Part shown: piece after piece, positions 27,606 through 37,324 of the stretch
Layout: each line of letters opens with the position of its first letter
Position numbering within the stretch: position 1 is the first letter of the stretch
Assembly (NCBI RefSeq): GCF_006864135.1
Contig: NZ_SADV01000002.1
Coordinates: 186,001 to 250,000, forward strand
Direction of reading: 5' to 3'
Length of the DNA: 64,000 nucleotides
DNA from: Lysinibacillus sphaericus
GTDB taxonomy: Bacteria; Bacillota; Bacilli; Bacillales_A; Planococcaceae
Position numbers and translations under genes: made by a program
Notes under the pieces: generated by a model
Databases searched by the model: none
What the model was told of the DNA's origin: nothing
The model's input: the letters and a program-made list of their open reading frames with translations, nothing else

Positions 27606-27650
27606 TGAAATAGGGCCGGGTCTAACACGAGAGCCGGCCCGACCCTCCCT
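27606..27650 (-). promoter_or_regulatory. Hairpin separating Shine-Dalgarno from the swrD start
   Basis: On the minus strand AGGGAGGG (27643-27650) is followed by TC, then GGGCCGG / CCGGCCC stem arms (27634-27640 and 27613-27619) with a 14-base loop, then TATTTCA and the ATG. If the 7-bp GC-only stem folds, the effective spacing is 9 bases. Confidence 0.55.
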
Positions 27651-27760
27651 CATATGAAATTATGTTTTAGTTTTGAGCACTTTGTAATCTAACTAGTATT
27701 TTCTTTACCTGTATGACTATATGAAGTATATATCTCTTACTAAAATCTACTTTATAAAAC

Positions 27761-28729
27761 TTAGCGTTTTAAATTCACAAGCTCCTGAAGAATTTCATCA
27801 GAAGTTGTGATAATACGTGTATTGGCTTGGAAACCACGTTGCGCCACAATCATTTCTGTGAACTCTTCAGAAAGATCGACGTTAGACATTTCTACCGCTC
27901 CCGCAACAACTTTGCCCATACCTGCTACAGTTGCTACTTGTGCATATGCTACGCCTGAGTTTGTAGTTTGTTGATAGTAATTACCGCCTACTTTAGCAAG
28001 ACCACCAGCGTTCGGGAATTTAGCCATTACCAGCTGTCCAGCCCACTGTAGATCACCGTTTAAATCTGTATAAGTAATAGTACCATCAGTTCCGATATTT
28101 ACTTCTTTAGCTGATGTAGGGATACGAATAGGTCCTACAGTACCATTAGCAGGTGTTAACACTCCTGCATCATCAAATAAATTAGCACCTTCATCACCAG
28201 ATGCATTTGGTGCATCATCCGCTAAAATACCTTTATCATCCTTCTCGGTAACAATATCTCCACCCGCAGTGACCCCAACTAAATATTTCCCATCTGCATT
28301 TACTAAGTAGCCATTGTTGTCCATGTAGAAAATACCATTACGTGTAAATAACGTATTATTGAATCCAGCTTCATTAATAAATCCAGTAGTCTCGTCTGGA
28401 GCGCCATTCGCATCAGCCACCATAAAGAAACCATCGCCTTCAATAGCTAAATCTAGTCCACGGTTTGTACCCTGTAAAGATCCACCACCGTGGATAGTAT
28501 CGATAGCAGCTAATTGTGAACCTAAACCTACTTGTTTTGGGTTGACACCTCCACGCGTTGCAGTAGATCCAGCTGCGCCTGCTGTTGTTTGAGACATTAA
28601 ATCTTTAAAATTAACACGTCCTTTTTTAAAACCAACTGTATTAACGTTAGCAATATTATTACCAATAACGTCCAGTTTTGTTTGGAAGTTTTTAAGACCT
28701 GAAATACCTGAATACATAGAACGTAACAT
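27761..28729 (-). CDS. flgE: Flagellar hook protein FlgE
   Basis: Hook subunit. The N-terminal rod/hook motif is MLRSMYSGISGLKNFQTKLD followed by VIGNNIANVNTVGFKKG. The C-terminal helix carries LSEEFTEMIVAQRGFQANTR. A variable middle region (about 100-200) rich in Asp, Gly and Ala makes it 322 residues, longer than the 264 of B. subtilis FlgE. FlgE/F/G are similar; the place next to flgD supports FlgE. Confidence 0.9.
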   Translation of the reverse strand: MLRSMYSGISGLKNFQTKLDVIGNNIANVNTVGFKKGRVNFKDLMSQTTAGAAGSTATRGGVNPKQVGLGSQLAAIDTIHGGGSLQGTNRGLDLAIEGDGFFMVADANGAPDETTGFINEAGFNNTLFTRNGIFYMDNNGYLVNADGKYLVGVTAGGDIVTEKDDKGILADDAPNASGDEGANLFDDAGVLTPANGTVGPIRIPTSAKEVNIGTDGTITYTDLNGDLQWAGQLVMAKFPNAGGLAKVGGNYYQQTTNSGVAYAQVATVAGMGKVVAGAVEMSNVDLSEEFTEMIVAQRGFQANTRIITTSDEILQELVNLKR

Positions 28730-28806
28730 AATGTCGTTCTCCCTTCATTTATATTGTGTGCCTCTATCAATCAGCACACCTAGGCTTCCTTTCAAAGGTC
28801 CAGCCC

Positions 28807-29181
28807 TTAAAGCACGATAGTGCCATCTATATTTGTAAATATTTGCTGCTTTGCTTCCATGCGGTCCATCGCTGTAATGACAGTTGCGTTTTTAGCACTG
28901 ACAATTAGAGCTGCTTGATCCATCAAGACTAATGGTTGTTTGACACCTTTTGAGTGTGCTTCAAATACCTTGTCCGATACAACCTGCCATTCTTGTTCAG
29001 AAATCGCGATTTTACGCTCCATAATACGTTCATGGGCATGTTTGCTCACTTTTAACTCTTGTTGATTTGTAGCTTCTTGCAAATGAGCTTTAAACGATTG
29101 CTGTGCGTTTATTGGCTTAGGTTGTGTCTGGCGAATAGATGGATGCAATGGTACACGATGTATTGAAAATTTATCCATCAT
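28807..29181 (-). CDS. Flagellar operon protein, TIGR02530 type
   Basis: A 124-residue soluble protein found between flgD and flgE in many Gram-positive flagellar operons. It contains VSKHAHERIMERKIAISEQE and ends in DRMEAKQQIFTNIDGTIVL, typical of this family of unknown function. The ATG follows AAAGGTGG. A role in hook assembly is inferred from position only. Confidence 0.8.
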   Translation of the reverse strand: MMDKFSIHRVPLHPSIRQTQPKPINAQQSFKAHLQEATNQQELKVSKHAHERIMERKIAISEQEWQVVSDKVFEAHSKGVKQPLVLMDQAALIVSAKNATVITAMDRMEAKQQIFTNIDGTIVL

Positions 29182-29193
29182 TGTTCTCCACCT

Positions 29194-29880
29194 TTATTCG
29201 CTGATTACGGTAAATTCTTTAGCTGTTAATTTTTTGTCATTGTCCAAGACATATTGAATTACGCCATCTTTATTCGTTACAGAAACGATACGTCCTTGTA
29301 GTTCTTGCTCGCCGTCCATATACGTAACATTTTTACCAATTAGTTTGCTAGCTTGTACAAGTGGAGATTCTGATTCTGTTACTGCATTATCACTCGAACC
29401 ACCTAAAATAGCTGAAATATTACCAGGCGTTAATTCTTTACCATCTGCTAGTTCAAACACTGCATTACCATCTACAAACTTCACCGATTTAATTGTGCCT
29501 GTTCCTTCATTAATAACAGGTTTGCCTTTGTCATCTAGCTTATCCGTTACCTCATGCCATTTTACTTCCTTACCAACAAATGATGTATAATTCATAAGCT
29601 GTGTTTGCTGCTGTGAGGCAAGTAATGATTCCATCGCTTTTGTCATATTTTGCATTTGCTCTAGCGAAGAGAATTGGGCCATTTGAGAAATGAATTCTCG
29701 GTCGTCCATTGGATTTGTTGGATCTTGGTGTTGTAATTGCGTAATTAATAATTTTAGGAACGCATCCTTGCCAAGGTCACTATTACCCGTTTGCTTCGTT
29801 GGCTTCTTATAGTTGGAATAATAAAAGTCATCTGTTACATTTGTACTTACTGGTTTTGTATTAGACGTTGCATCTGCCAT
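29194..29880 (-). CDS. flgD: Flagellar hook scaffolding protein FlgD
   Basis: Hook cap needed for hook polymerisation. The family signature is LGKDAFLKLLITQLQHQDPT, then NPMDDREFISQMAQFSSLEQ near residues 36-75. It has 228 residues. It sits between fliK and the TIGR02530 gene. Confidence 0.96.
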   Translation of the reverse strand: MADATSNTKPVSTNVTDDFYYSNYKKPTKQTGNSDLGKDAFLKLLITQLQHQDPTNPMDDREFISQMAQFSSLEQMQNMTKAMESLLASQQQTQLMNYTSFVGKEVKWHEVTDKLDDKGKPVINEGTGTIKSVKFVDGNAVFELADGKELTPGNISAILGGSSDNAVTESESPLVQASKLIGKNVTYMDGEQELQGRIVSVTNKDGVIQYVLDNDKKLTAKEFTVISE

Positions 29881-29882
29881 CT

Positions 29883-31148
29883 TTACACCTCCTCACCTAT
29901 TAAAAAATCACTAAATGATTTACCTTCATCATCATCGTCGTTTTTTTGCTCTTGCTCTTCTTGCTGTTGTTGCTTAAAGAAATTATTGAAGAAGCTTTGG
30001 TCGCGTTGTTGGCGATCTGCGTCTTGCAATGATTGAGCAATATCGAGTCGATCAACTTGAATATTTTGCTGTACAAAGGCTTGCTTTAATTGATGTGCCT
30101 GACTATCAAGTAATTCACGTCCTTGAGCTGTTGAAGCGAGTAGTCTTGCTGTCAGGACACCGTCATTTTGCACAAGCTCGATACGTATTGTTCCTAGATT
30201 TTCTGGATACAATTTCAATGTTAAGCGCGTAATACCTTGTGCATTCGAGATTTGGGCTCTATTGATGATTGCTTGCATCTCTTTCAAAAATGCCTCAGAC
30301 TGTGCTGGCTTTGCTGCTGGCAGTGTCACTTGGAACGTGTCTGCTTTTGTTTGGACTGTATTAGAAGTCACCATTTCATTAGCACTTGTATCTGTCTGCT
30401 TTGTAACCTGAACTTGTTGAACGACTTTTTGGAAGACTTGCAACGGAAGCGTTACTGTTGTTTTAGTTGTTACTTGCTGTTCAGATAGAGTCGTTTCTAC
30501 TTGTGTTTGAATCGTTGTCAAAAGACTTTTTATGTCAGTTAGCAAGTTTTCTTGTGATGCTGTTAAGTCCGTTTTTTGCCCAACTAATTGTGCTAACTTT
30601 ATCACTTGAAGTAATGGCGCTGCTTCCTTTGGCGTCACTTGTCCTTCACCTTGTAAAGCTGCTACGATTTGCGTTTGAAGCATTGGTGCCTGAGCGTCTA
30701 CTAGTGCTAAAAGCTCCCAAACATCTTTTGCTTCTTTATCTTCTCCTAGCAACTGTTGTACTAATTTTTGAAGCTGCTCGGCATCAATCCCCAATGCATC
30801 CATTAGGTTATTTAGATTTAACATTTCATCTATTGCAACAGCTTTGCCTTCATCACCAATTTGAAGCATTAACAAACCATCGTCGTGTGGAATCCCCAGT
30901 AAGTCTAGTACGTCTTCTATAGATTCAGCATTTAAAACTGCTGTCAAATCAGAGGTATCTTTTGTATCTGCTGACTGTGTAGGCTGCTGTATTTGATTTG
31001 AAGAAGAAATAATCTGTCCAAAAACAGACCCAAACTTGTTCGACGGTCCATTAGCTTTAATATTGGAATCGCCTGATGTTGTAGGTTTTGTAGCCGCTGC
31101 TTTAGTTGGCATAGGCTTAGACATCATTTGCATCATTGCTACATCCAT
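29883..31148 (-). CDS. fliK: Flagellar hook-length control protein FliK
   Basis: Secreted ruler that signals FlhB to switch export class. A long, Gln- and Thr-rich, low-complexity N-terminal part precedes the conserved FliK C-domain (about 295-385), with LTLKLYPENLGTIRIEL and QLKQAFVQQNIQVDRLDI. It has 421 residues. It lies directly before flgD. Confidence 0.93.
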   Translation of the reverse strand: MDVAMMQMMSKPMPTKAAATKPTTSGDSNIKANGPSNKFGSVFGQIISSSNQIQQPTQSADTKDTSDLTAVLNAESIEDVLDLLGIPHDDGLLMLQIGDEGKAVAIDEMLNLNNLMDALGIDAEQLQKLVQQLLGEDKEAKDVWELLALVDAQAPMLQTQIVAALQGEGQVTPKEAAPLLQVIKLAQLVGQKTDLTASQENLLTDIKSLLTTIQTQVETTLSEQQVTTKTTVTLPLQVFQKVVQQVQVTKQTDTSANEMVTSNTVQTKADTFQVTLPAAKPAQSEAFLKEMQAIINRAQISNAQGITRLTLKLYPENLGTIRIELVQNDGVLTARLLASTAQGRELLDSQAHQLKQAFVQQNIQVDRLDIAQSLQDADRQQRDQSFFNNFFKQQQQEEQEQKNDDDDEGKSFSDFLIGEEV

Positions 31149-31172
31149 TTTTTCACCTCCCTTCAGATTTTC

Positions 31173-31781
31173 TTATTGTTTAGCCATCATTTCTGTATAT
31201 TTCGCTGCATTTTGTGGATCCATTTTTTCTAAAATCGCGGCTAATTTATCTGGTTTTAAGTTTGTTAAAATACGAAGTGCTTCCGTATCGCTCATTTTAA
31301 TAAGAACTGGCGCTGCTGCTTTAGGGGACATCTTATCAAATGTTTTTAAAATATCAGTAAAGTCACGCTTTACGTCACTTTGCTCCCTATTTAATTTCTC
31401 CATTTCAAATTTTAACTGTTCATTTTCTGTCGTTAACTTTTCTTTTTCAGTTGTTGCCGTATCCATCTTTTTTTGAAGCTGTACGATTTCTGCTTCTTTT
31501 TCTTGTATTTCGGCCTGTAACTTCACAACTTTTGAATCATTATTAACAACAGCATCTTTTGCTTGTTGTTCTTCTGAAGGAACGAATGGTAAGCTTTGAA
31601 CTGCCTTCTTCCCTAAATCAAAGACATTCGTATTCATAAGGGTTGCAACAACAAGTAGAACTGCCGCTACGAACATGATAGGTATTACAAACCACGTAAA
31701 AACCTTTCGCAAGCCTCCTGATTTACGTTTAGGCGGTTGTTCTACTAATTCTGCTTTAAGTCGATTGTCTGTTTTCGCCAT
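31173..31781 (-). CDS. ylxF: Flagellar MotE-like protein YlxF
   Basis: A 202-residue protein with a cytoplasmic basic start, one membrane helix (about 30-50), a coiled coil (about 82-130) and a C-terminal MgtE-N-like helical domain (MSPKAAAPVLIKMSDTEALR). This matches B. subtilis YlxF, found between fliJ and fliK. A chaperone or stator-linked role has been suggested for the family. Confidence 0.85.
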   Translation of the reverse strand: MAKTDNRLKAELVEQPPKRKSGGLRKVFTWFVIPIMFVAAVLLVVATLMNTNVFDLGKKAVQSLPFVPSEEQQAKDAVVNNDSKVVKLQAEIQEKEAEIVQLQKKMDTATTEKEKLTTENEQLKFEMEKLNREQSDVKRDFTDILKTFDKMSPKAAAPVLIKMSDTEALRILTNLKPDKLAAILEKMDPQNAAKYTEMMAKQ

Positions 31782-31785
31782 GAAA

Positions 31786-32235
31786 TCACCTGATTTCTCT
31801 CTTGTTATACGTCAGCGATGAAATCTCATCTAAAAAAATGCCTTCGATACGATCCTGTTCCTGTTGAAACACTTTAAAATCTTTCTCTCGCATTTTTTCA
31901 AATTTACGTACTTCCAAGTTTTTTTCTAATAATTTTTCTTCGTGCCAAGTCATTTTTGCACGAGCTTGAACAACTTTTTGCTGTACATCAACAATTGTTT
32001 TTTCGAGGCTATCAATAAACCGTGCATAGTGATGAACTTCTTCTATTGATGAACCTACAGCTAAACGCTCCTGCTGAAACTCTATTAAATCTTCTTTCTT
32101 TTTTAACAAGTCATATAGCTTAGTTGCAATTTCTTCAAAAGAACGTACAGATTCTTTATAGGCAATTTCTGTTTCATTTTTTTCTTGCTCTCGAATGGTT
32201 AACACTTTTTCAAAACGATATATATAGCTTACCAC
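31786..32235 (-). CDS. fliJ: Flagellar export protein FliJ
   Basis: Coiled-coil stalk protein of the export ATPase. The 149-residue protein is almost wholly helical and charged. The start is taken as GTG at 32233-32235, eight bases after GGTGGTGG. Upstream in-frame GTG codons at 32245-32250 fall inside that site. It begins within the end of fliI. Confidence 0.85.
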   Translation of the reverse strand: MVSYIYRFEKVLTIREQEKNETEIAYKESVRSFEEIATKLYDLLKKKEDLIEFQQERLAVGSSIEEVHHYARFIDSLEKTIVDVQQKVVQARAKMTWHEEKLLEKNLEVRKFEKMREKDFKVFQQEQDRIEGIFLDEISSLTYNKREIR

Positions 32236-32236
32236 C

Positions 32237-33562
32237 CTATTTTCCACCACCGATCGATAATGAAATTAACTCATTCTTGCTTTCCTCTAAGGTAACCTTA
32301 TCTAAATAGCCCTGCTTTAAATAAGCGGTAATGAGCGGTTCATAGTAAATGGCTTCATCAATTTCTTTTGATGTTCCTGTCTTATAGGCACCGATATTAA
32401 TTAAATCCTCGGACTTGTCATATGTATAATAGAGCTCCCTTAATCGTTCTGCAGCCTTTTTGTGCTCTGGCTCTGCCACATGATTCATCAAACGGCTGAC
32501 ACTTTTTAATACATTAATAGCTGGATATTGACCTTTATTAGCAAGGTTTCGATCAAGGACTATATGACCATCTAAAATCCCTCGTACCGTATCTGCTATC
32601 GGCTCATTCATATCATCACCATCTACTAACACTGTATAAAAGGCAGTAATAGAGCCTTTCTCATTCGTACCTGTACGTTCTAATAGTTTAGGTAGAATGG
32701 CAAATACAGATGGTGTATATCCTTTTTGAGCTGGTGGTTCACCTGTCGCAAGACCGATTTCACGCTGCGCCATAGCAACACGAGTCACAGAGTCCATCAT
32801 CAACATGACATTTAAGCCGCGATTTCTAAAATATTCGGCAATCGCTGTTGCGGTAAAGGCACCTTTAATTCGCATTAGTGCAGGCTGGTCAGAGGTAGCA
32901 GCTACTACTATAGATCGACTTAAACCCTCTGGTCCTAAATCACGCTCTATAAACTCACGAACCTCACGACCACGTTCCCCAATTAGCGCAATTACATTTA
33001 AATCTGCTTGGGTATTTCGCGCAATCATACCGAGCAATGTACTTTTCCCGACCCCAGAACCAGCGAAAATACCAACACGTTGTCCATTACCCACTGTTAG
33101 CATGCCATCAATTGCTTTAACACCTACTTCAAGTCTTTCATTAATAGGTGGGCGCGTTAGCGGATTCGGTGGATCCTGCTCTGTCGGAACTGTCATTAAT
33201 CCTTTCGGTAATACAGTTCCATCTATTGGATTTCCCATAGAATCAAGTACCTTACCGATTAGCTCAGGGCCCACTTTTACCTCAAGCGGTGCCCCTGTAC
33301 CTTCGACTAGGCAGCCAATTGATATTTCCCGAAGAGAAGTAAAAGGCATTAAGACGACAATTTCATCTTTGAAGCCTACAACCTCTGCTAAGATGATTTG
33401 ATGGCCGTTTTTAGAAGTTTCCACATGAATTTTACAAACATCACCAATGGAACTATCTGGACCTTGTGACTCAATCATCAAGCCGACAACTCTAGTTACT
33501 CTACCAAATTTTTTAAAGGTTGGTATTTGAGGAATTTGTTCGATTAATTGAGCCGTTTTCAT
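32237..33562 (-). CDS. fliI: Flagellum-specific export ATPase FliI
   Basis: Hexameric F1-beta-like ATPase that feeds substrates to the export gate. Walker A is in GIFAGSGVGKSTLLG (about 167-181), and Walker B is near VMLMMDSVTR. It has 441 residues. The ATG follows AAGGA. It is flanked by its regulator fliH and stalk gene fliJ. Confidence 0.97.
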   Translation of the reverse strand: MKTAQLIEQIPQIPTFKKFGRVTRVVGLMIESQGPDSSIGDVCKIHVETSKNGHQIILAEVVGFKDEIVVLMPFTSLREISIGCLVEGTGAPLEVKVGPELIGKVLDSMGNPIDGTVLPKGLMTVPTEQDPPNPLTRPPINERLEVGVKAIDGMLTVGNGQRVGIFAGSGVGKSTLLGMIARNTQADLNVIALIGERGREVREFIERDLGPEGLSRSIVVAATSDQPALMRIKGAFTATAIAEYFRNRGLNVMLMMDSVTRVAMAQREIGLATGEPPAQKGYTPSVFAILPKLLERTGTNEKGSITAFYTVLVDGDDMNEPIADTVRGILDGHIVLDRNLANKGQYPAINVLKSVSRLMNHVAEPEHKKAAERLRELYYTYDKSEDLINIGAYKTGTSKEIDEAIYYEPLITAYLKQGYLDKVTLEESKNELISLSIGGGK

Positions 33563-33567
33563 CTAGA

Positions 33568-34365
33568 TCATTCCTTACTTTCTAATATTTCATGTAGCTT
33601 TAATCTTAGTTCATTCAATTGCTCATCAATACTTACAACAATACGGCCATGATTTGTTTCAATATAACAATCTGTTTCATTTTCTAACTCCTCATTTACA
33701 AAAATCATAAATGGTACGTCAGTTGGGAACATTTCAGCTAGTTCATCCCGATTAGCAGTAATTAACGCATAGTAGGTTGGCGAAACGTAAATTTTTATTT
33801 CCTTCATTTCTCTCGCTTCTTTAAGTCCTCTGTGAACGATTGAAACAAACAATTCGTTGTCTCGCTCTAAAGATGCATCAATAATTCGCTCTGCTGCAGT
33901 TAAACCAAGCTCTAAAATAATCGATTCTTGATCTTCAATATATTTCCGAGCATTTTCCCTCGCATGAATGATTATTTCATTGGCCGTTTGGAGAGATTGT
34001 GCCATCGCTTCAGAAGCTTTGTTTATCCCATCCTCATAGCCTTGACCAAATCCTTCATCATAAGCTTCTTGCACTCGATTAGGTCGTTCCTCTTCCCAAC
34101 TTTGCTTTAAAACCTCAATTTCCTGAAAGAACATTTGCTTTTCTTGTTCAAAAGCTTCACGTTCAGCCTGTAAAGTAGCTCTGGCCTCTGCAAATAAACG
34201 TTCGCGCTCTTCTAGCACTTCTTCCATAGTCATTTGTTTTTGAAGTGAATTTTCTCCTTCATCTATCTCTTGCATCTCAAACATGTCACGAATTTGAATT
34301 TTTTTGACATGATCGCCATTGGACTGTGTGTATACAGAACGGATGATTCTAGACAATGACGTCAT
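33568..34365 (-). CDS. fliH: Flagellar assembly protein FliH
   Basis: Peripheral-stalk-like regulator of FliI. Long coiled coil at about 40-120, with a GxxxG-like segment (EAYDEGFGQGYEDGINKA), then the conserved C-domain. The start is set at ATG 34363-34365 inside the end of fliG. A TTG nine bases further in (34354-34356) has better spacing from GGTGGAGGAG and is a real alternative. Confidence 0.88.
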   Translation of the reverse strand: MTSLSRIIRSVYTQSNGDHVKKIQIRDMFEMQEIDEGENSLQKQMTMEEVLEERERLFAEARATLQAEREAFEQEKQMFFQEIEVLKQSWEEERPNRVQEAYDEGFGQGYEDGINKASEAMAQSLQTANEIIIHARENARKYIEDQESIILELGLTAAERIIDASLERDNELFVSIVHRGLKEAREMKEIKIYVSPTYYALITANRDELAEMFPTDVPFMIFVNEELENETDCYIETNHGRIVVSIDEQLNELRLKLHEILESKE

Positions 34366-35362
34366 CTCCTCCACCACGTGCAATAATAATCTCGCCAGCA
34401 TCCTCTAAGCGACGAATGACAGCAACAATTCGAGATTGCGCTTCCTCTACATCACGCAAACGTACAGGTCCCATAATTTCCATTTCTTCCTTAAATGTCT
34501 CAGCCATACGTTGTGACATATTGCGGAAAATAATATCTTTTACTTCTTCACTTGAAACTTTCATTGAAAGCAATAAGTCTTCATTTTCACAATCACGAAT
34601 AACACGTTGAATCGAACGGTTGTCAAGTGTAACAATATCCTCGAATACAAACATACGTTTTTTGATTTCTTCAGCAAGCTCTGGATCTTGAATTTCGAGT
34701 GCATCGAGAATCGTTTTTTCCGTTTGTCGGTCTACACCATTTAACACTTCAACAACTGCGTCAACGCCACCCGTTTCCGTGTAATCCTGTGTAACAGTTG
34801 ATGATAGCTTACGCTCTAAAACTGATTCAATTTCACTAATAACTTCTGGTGAAGTGGATTCCATTACAGCAATACGTTTAGCAATATCAGCTTGTACTTC
34901 CTGTGGTAATGAAGATAAAATAACACCCGCTTGCCCTGCTTCTAAATAAGATAGAATAAGGGCAATTGTTTGTGGATGTTCATTTTGAATAAAGTTAAAA
35001 ATTTGTGCTGGATCAGCTCTACGCGCAAAGTCAAATGGACGCACTTGTAAAGAAGATGTTAGACGATTAATAATTGTTTGCGCCTGTTCTACACCAAGTG
35101 CTTTTTCCAATACTGTCTTCGCGTAACCAATACCACCCTGTGTAATATAATCTTGAGCAAGTGCAATATTGTGGAATTCTTCAATAATTTCCTCTTTAAC
35201 ATTTGCTTCTACTTTTTTAACACTTGAAATCTCTAAAGTTAAACGTTCAATTTCTTCTTCTGTTAAATGTTTATAGACAGAGGCTGAAACCTCAGGCCCT
35301 AATGAAATTAACAAGAGAGCGGCCTTTTGTTTTCCGGTTAATTCCTTATCTTTCTTGGACAC
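34349..35362 (-). CDS. fliG: Flagellar motor switch protein FliG
   Basis: C-ring torque protein linking the MS-ring to stators. It has 337 residues. The middle domain has EHPQTIALILSYL, and the C-terminal torque helix has the charged pattern seen in FliG. The start is GTG at 35360-35362 with AGGAGG seven bases upstream. It sits between fliF and fliH. Confidence 0.97.
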   Translation of the reverse strand: MSKKDKELTGKQKAALLLISLGPEVSASVYKHLTEEEIERLTLEISSVKKVEANVKEEIIEEFHNIALAQDYITQGGIGYAKTVLEKALGVEQAQTIINRLTSSLQVRPFDFARRADPAQIFNFIQNEHPQTIALILSYLEAGQAGVILSSLPQEVQADIAKRIAVMESTSPEVISEIESVLERKLSSTVTQDYTETGGVDAVVEVLNGVDRQTEKTILDALEIQDPELAEEIKKRMFVFEDIVTLDNRSIQRVIRDCENEDLLLSMKVSSEEVKDIIFRNMSQRMAETFKEEMEIMGPVRLRDVEEAQSRIVAVIRRLEDAGEIIIARGGGDDVIV

Positions 35363-35377
35363 AGCCTAACCTCCTAG

Positions 35378-36967
35378 TTAGTCTTCCGCAATCCAACTAC
35401 GCAGTAACTTCGCAAAATCGTCTGGCTTATCTTTTGCCATTTTTTCAAGCTGCTTACGACGCATTGTAGCTTCCGTTTCAATTTCTTCATTAATATCTTC
35501 AATCATTAATTCTTCTTGTTCATCTAGGATACTAAGTTCTTCTTCTTCCTGCGCACGTTTACGTGAACGGATAATGAAGAATGCAAGCAATAATATTACT
35601 GCTAGTAATATGCCACCGATTACCCAAACCCACCATGGAATAACAGATTTTTCACTAGCTGTCTCTGTTGCTTTACCATTCAAAGGTTGCACTGAAACAG
35701 CTACTTTTTCATCGATTTGCTGTTGTGTAAGTTCAGCTGCTACATCTTTAGAAATCGTCGTACGAACAATAGTACTTAAAATTTTCTGGATATCCTCTTG
35801 AACCCCATTTGGTAACGTTCCCGCGTCAGTTCCTGTCGGTGGTTCAACAATTACTTGGATCCCCATATCTTGAATTTTATATGGTGCCTCTTGGATATCT
35901 TTTCGTATACGATTTACTTCACTATTAATTGTTTCTTCAGTACGTTCGGATTCTCCATTACCATTTACACCTTCGTTATAAGTTGTGAAGTTATCTGTCG
36001 TCGTTTCAGCTTCAGGTGTACCAGTAGCTGCAGCCCCTCCAGAATATTGCTCTGTAATACGTTGAGCACTAATTTCTATTCCTGCCATATTCTCTTCGTC
36101 AACTGGCGTAACTAGTTTTTCTTCACGATTTTCTTTTTTGAAATCAATGTCTGTTGTCACAGAAACTACTACTTTGTCTTGTCCCATAAGCGTACCTAGC
36201 ATATTTTGAACTTGACGCTGTAGGTCACGCTCAACTAATTTCTTCGCTTGTAACTGACCTTCTGCGGTCGTTGTTGAAGCTCCATCAGTAGTCGCAGCAT
36301 TCAGATCAAAGTAATCAGAAAATTGGTTAGAAATAACAATATTATCCGTTTTTAAATTTGGAACACTTTTTGCTACTAAATTGTACATAGTGGCAATTTG
36401 TTGCTCTGTAAATTTATAGCCAGGGTCTGTACTTAAAACAATAGATGCTGTCGCTTCCTCTTTAACATCCTTTAAGAAAACTCCTTCTTCTGGAATGTTA
36501 ATCATTACCTTTGCATCTTTTACACCATCTAGATTTTTAATGAGCTTTGCAACTTCTGTTTCAGTTGCCGCTTTTTTCAAGAGGTTAAACTCATTATCTG
36601 TCATACCAAATCCAGAGCTATTTGCAAAAGAGTAATCAATCGACCCTGTTTGCGGATATCCTTCCGATGCCAACGACACTAACAATGAGTCTACTTGGTC
36701 TTCAGGTACTGAAATCGATGTCCCTCCCGGTTCAATTTCATACTTTACACCTTTAGCGTCTAGCGCTTCTTTCACTTGTCCGATTTCTCTTGTCGATAAA
36801 TCTTTATAAAGTGGTACATATGTAGTTTTTGTAGCAAAAATTGTAATAACTATAGCAAGTGCTACAACCCCTACTAAAGAACCGATCATTACAACTTTTT
36901 GTTTTTTACTACGACTTGTCCAAAATTGGCTGGTGTCGTTTTTTATTTTCGTCAATCGTTCATTCAT
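35378..36967 (-). CDS. fliF: Flagellar MS-ring protein FliF
   Basis: Forms the membrane MS-ring. Membrane helix at about 24-46, YscJ-like ring domains to about 230, a Thr/Glu-rich loop at 290-350, and a second helix at about 448-468. The C-terminal FliG-binding tail ends DKPDDFAKLLRSWIAED. It has 529 residues. The ATG follows GGAGG. Confidence 0.97.
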   Translation of the reverse strand: MNERLTKIKNDTSQFWTSRSKKQKVVMIGSLVGVVALAIVITIFATKTTYVPLYKDLSTREIGQVKEALDAKGVKYEIEPGGTSISVPEDQVDSLLVSLASEGYPQTGSIDYSFANSSGFGMTDNEFNLLKKAATETEVAKLIKNLDGVKDAKVMINIPEEGVFLKDVKEEATASIVLSTDPGYKFTEQQIATMYNLVAKSVPNLKTDNIVISNQFSDYFDLNAATTDGASTTTAEGQLQAKKLVERDLQRQVQNMLGTLMGQDKVVVSVTTDIDFKKENREEKLVTPVDEENMAGIEISAQRITEQYSGGAAATGTPEAETTTDNFTTYNEGVNGNGESERTEETINSEVNRIRKDIQEAPYKIQDMGIQVIVEPPTGTDAGTLPNGVQEDIQKILSTIVRTTISKDVAAELTQQQIDEKVAVSVQPLNGKATETASEKSVIPWWVWVIGGILLAVILLLAFFIIRSRKRAQEEEELSILDEQEELMIEDINEEIETEATMRRKQLEKMAKDKPDDFAKLLRSWIAED

Positions 36968-37046
36968 TATGATCCTCCGGTTATAGTGAATAACCTATCC
37001 ATCTAATAATTCGCGAAAACAGTGGTATCCCATAACATTCAATCAA

Positions 37047-37240
37047 TATCATCACCATAACGGATTGATTTCCGTTTCGATTAGTCTTTTTCCTAGGAGC
37101 GTCCGATGAGCCACTATTGGCAATCATGGTTTGGTCACGAAGGCATTATCACAAGACTTGATGCTTTTAAACTTCATCACTTCTGTCTCCAGGGTATTAT
37201 TTGTAACGTAATCCTTAAGGAGTCGTCAATCCTCTACATC
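37047..37240 (+). repeat. Degenerate TCATCACC element between fliE and fliF
   Basis: Lies in a 357-base gap inside the fla/che operon. It starts ATATCATCACCATAACGG and keeps GAGCGTCCGATGAGCC, GGTTTGGTCACGAAGGC, a weakened 41-nt hairpin (37137-37177, loop AAGAC) and CTTAAGGAGTCGTCA. It has lost the right terminal repeat. The bases from 37241 to 37324 show nothing else. Confidence 0.6.
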
Positions 37241-37324
37241 TTTCATTCATTCATTTAAATAAGGATAAATTATGGGATATATTCTTTACTTCAATAGTGA
37301 TTGTAATCACTTGTTCAAATAAAG

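Noticed and set aside
27613-27640. GC-rich hairpin before swrD as a terminator of flgE
   Set aside because: Only a short U-poor tail (TATTTCA) follows and a coding start comes at once; the translational explanation fits better.
33928-34110. Plus-strand frames opposite flagellar genes (this and many similar ones)
   Set aside because: All overlap well-supported genes on the other strand and have no family features or binding sites.
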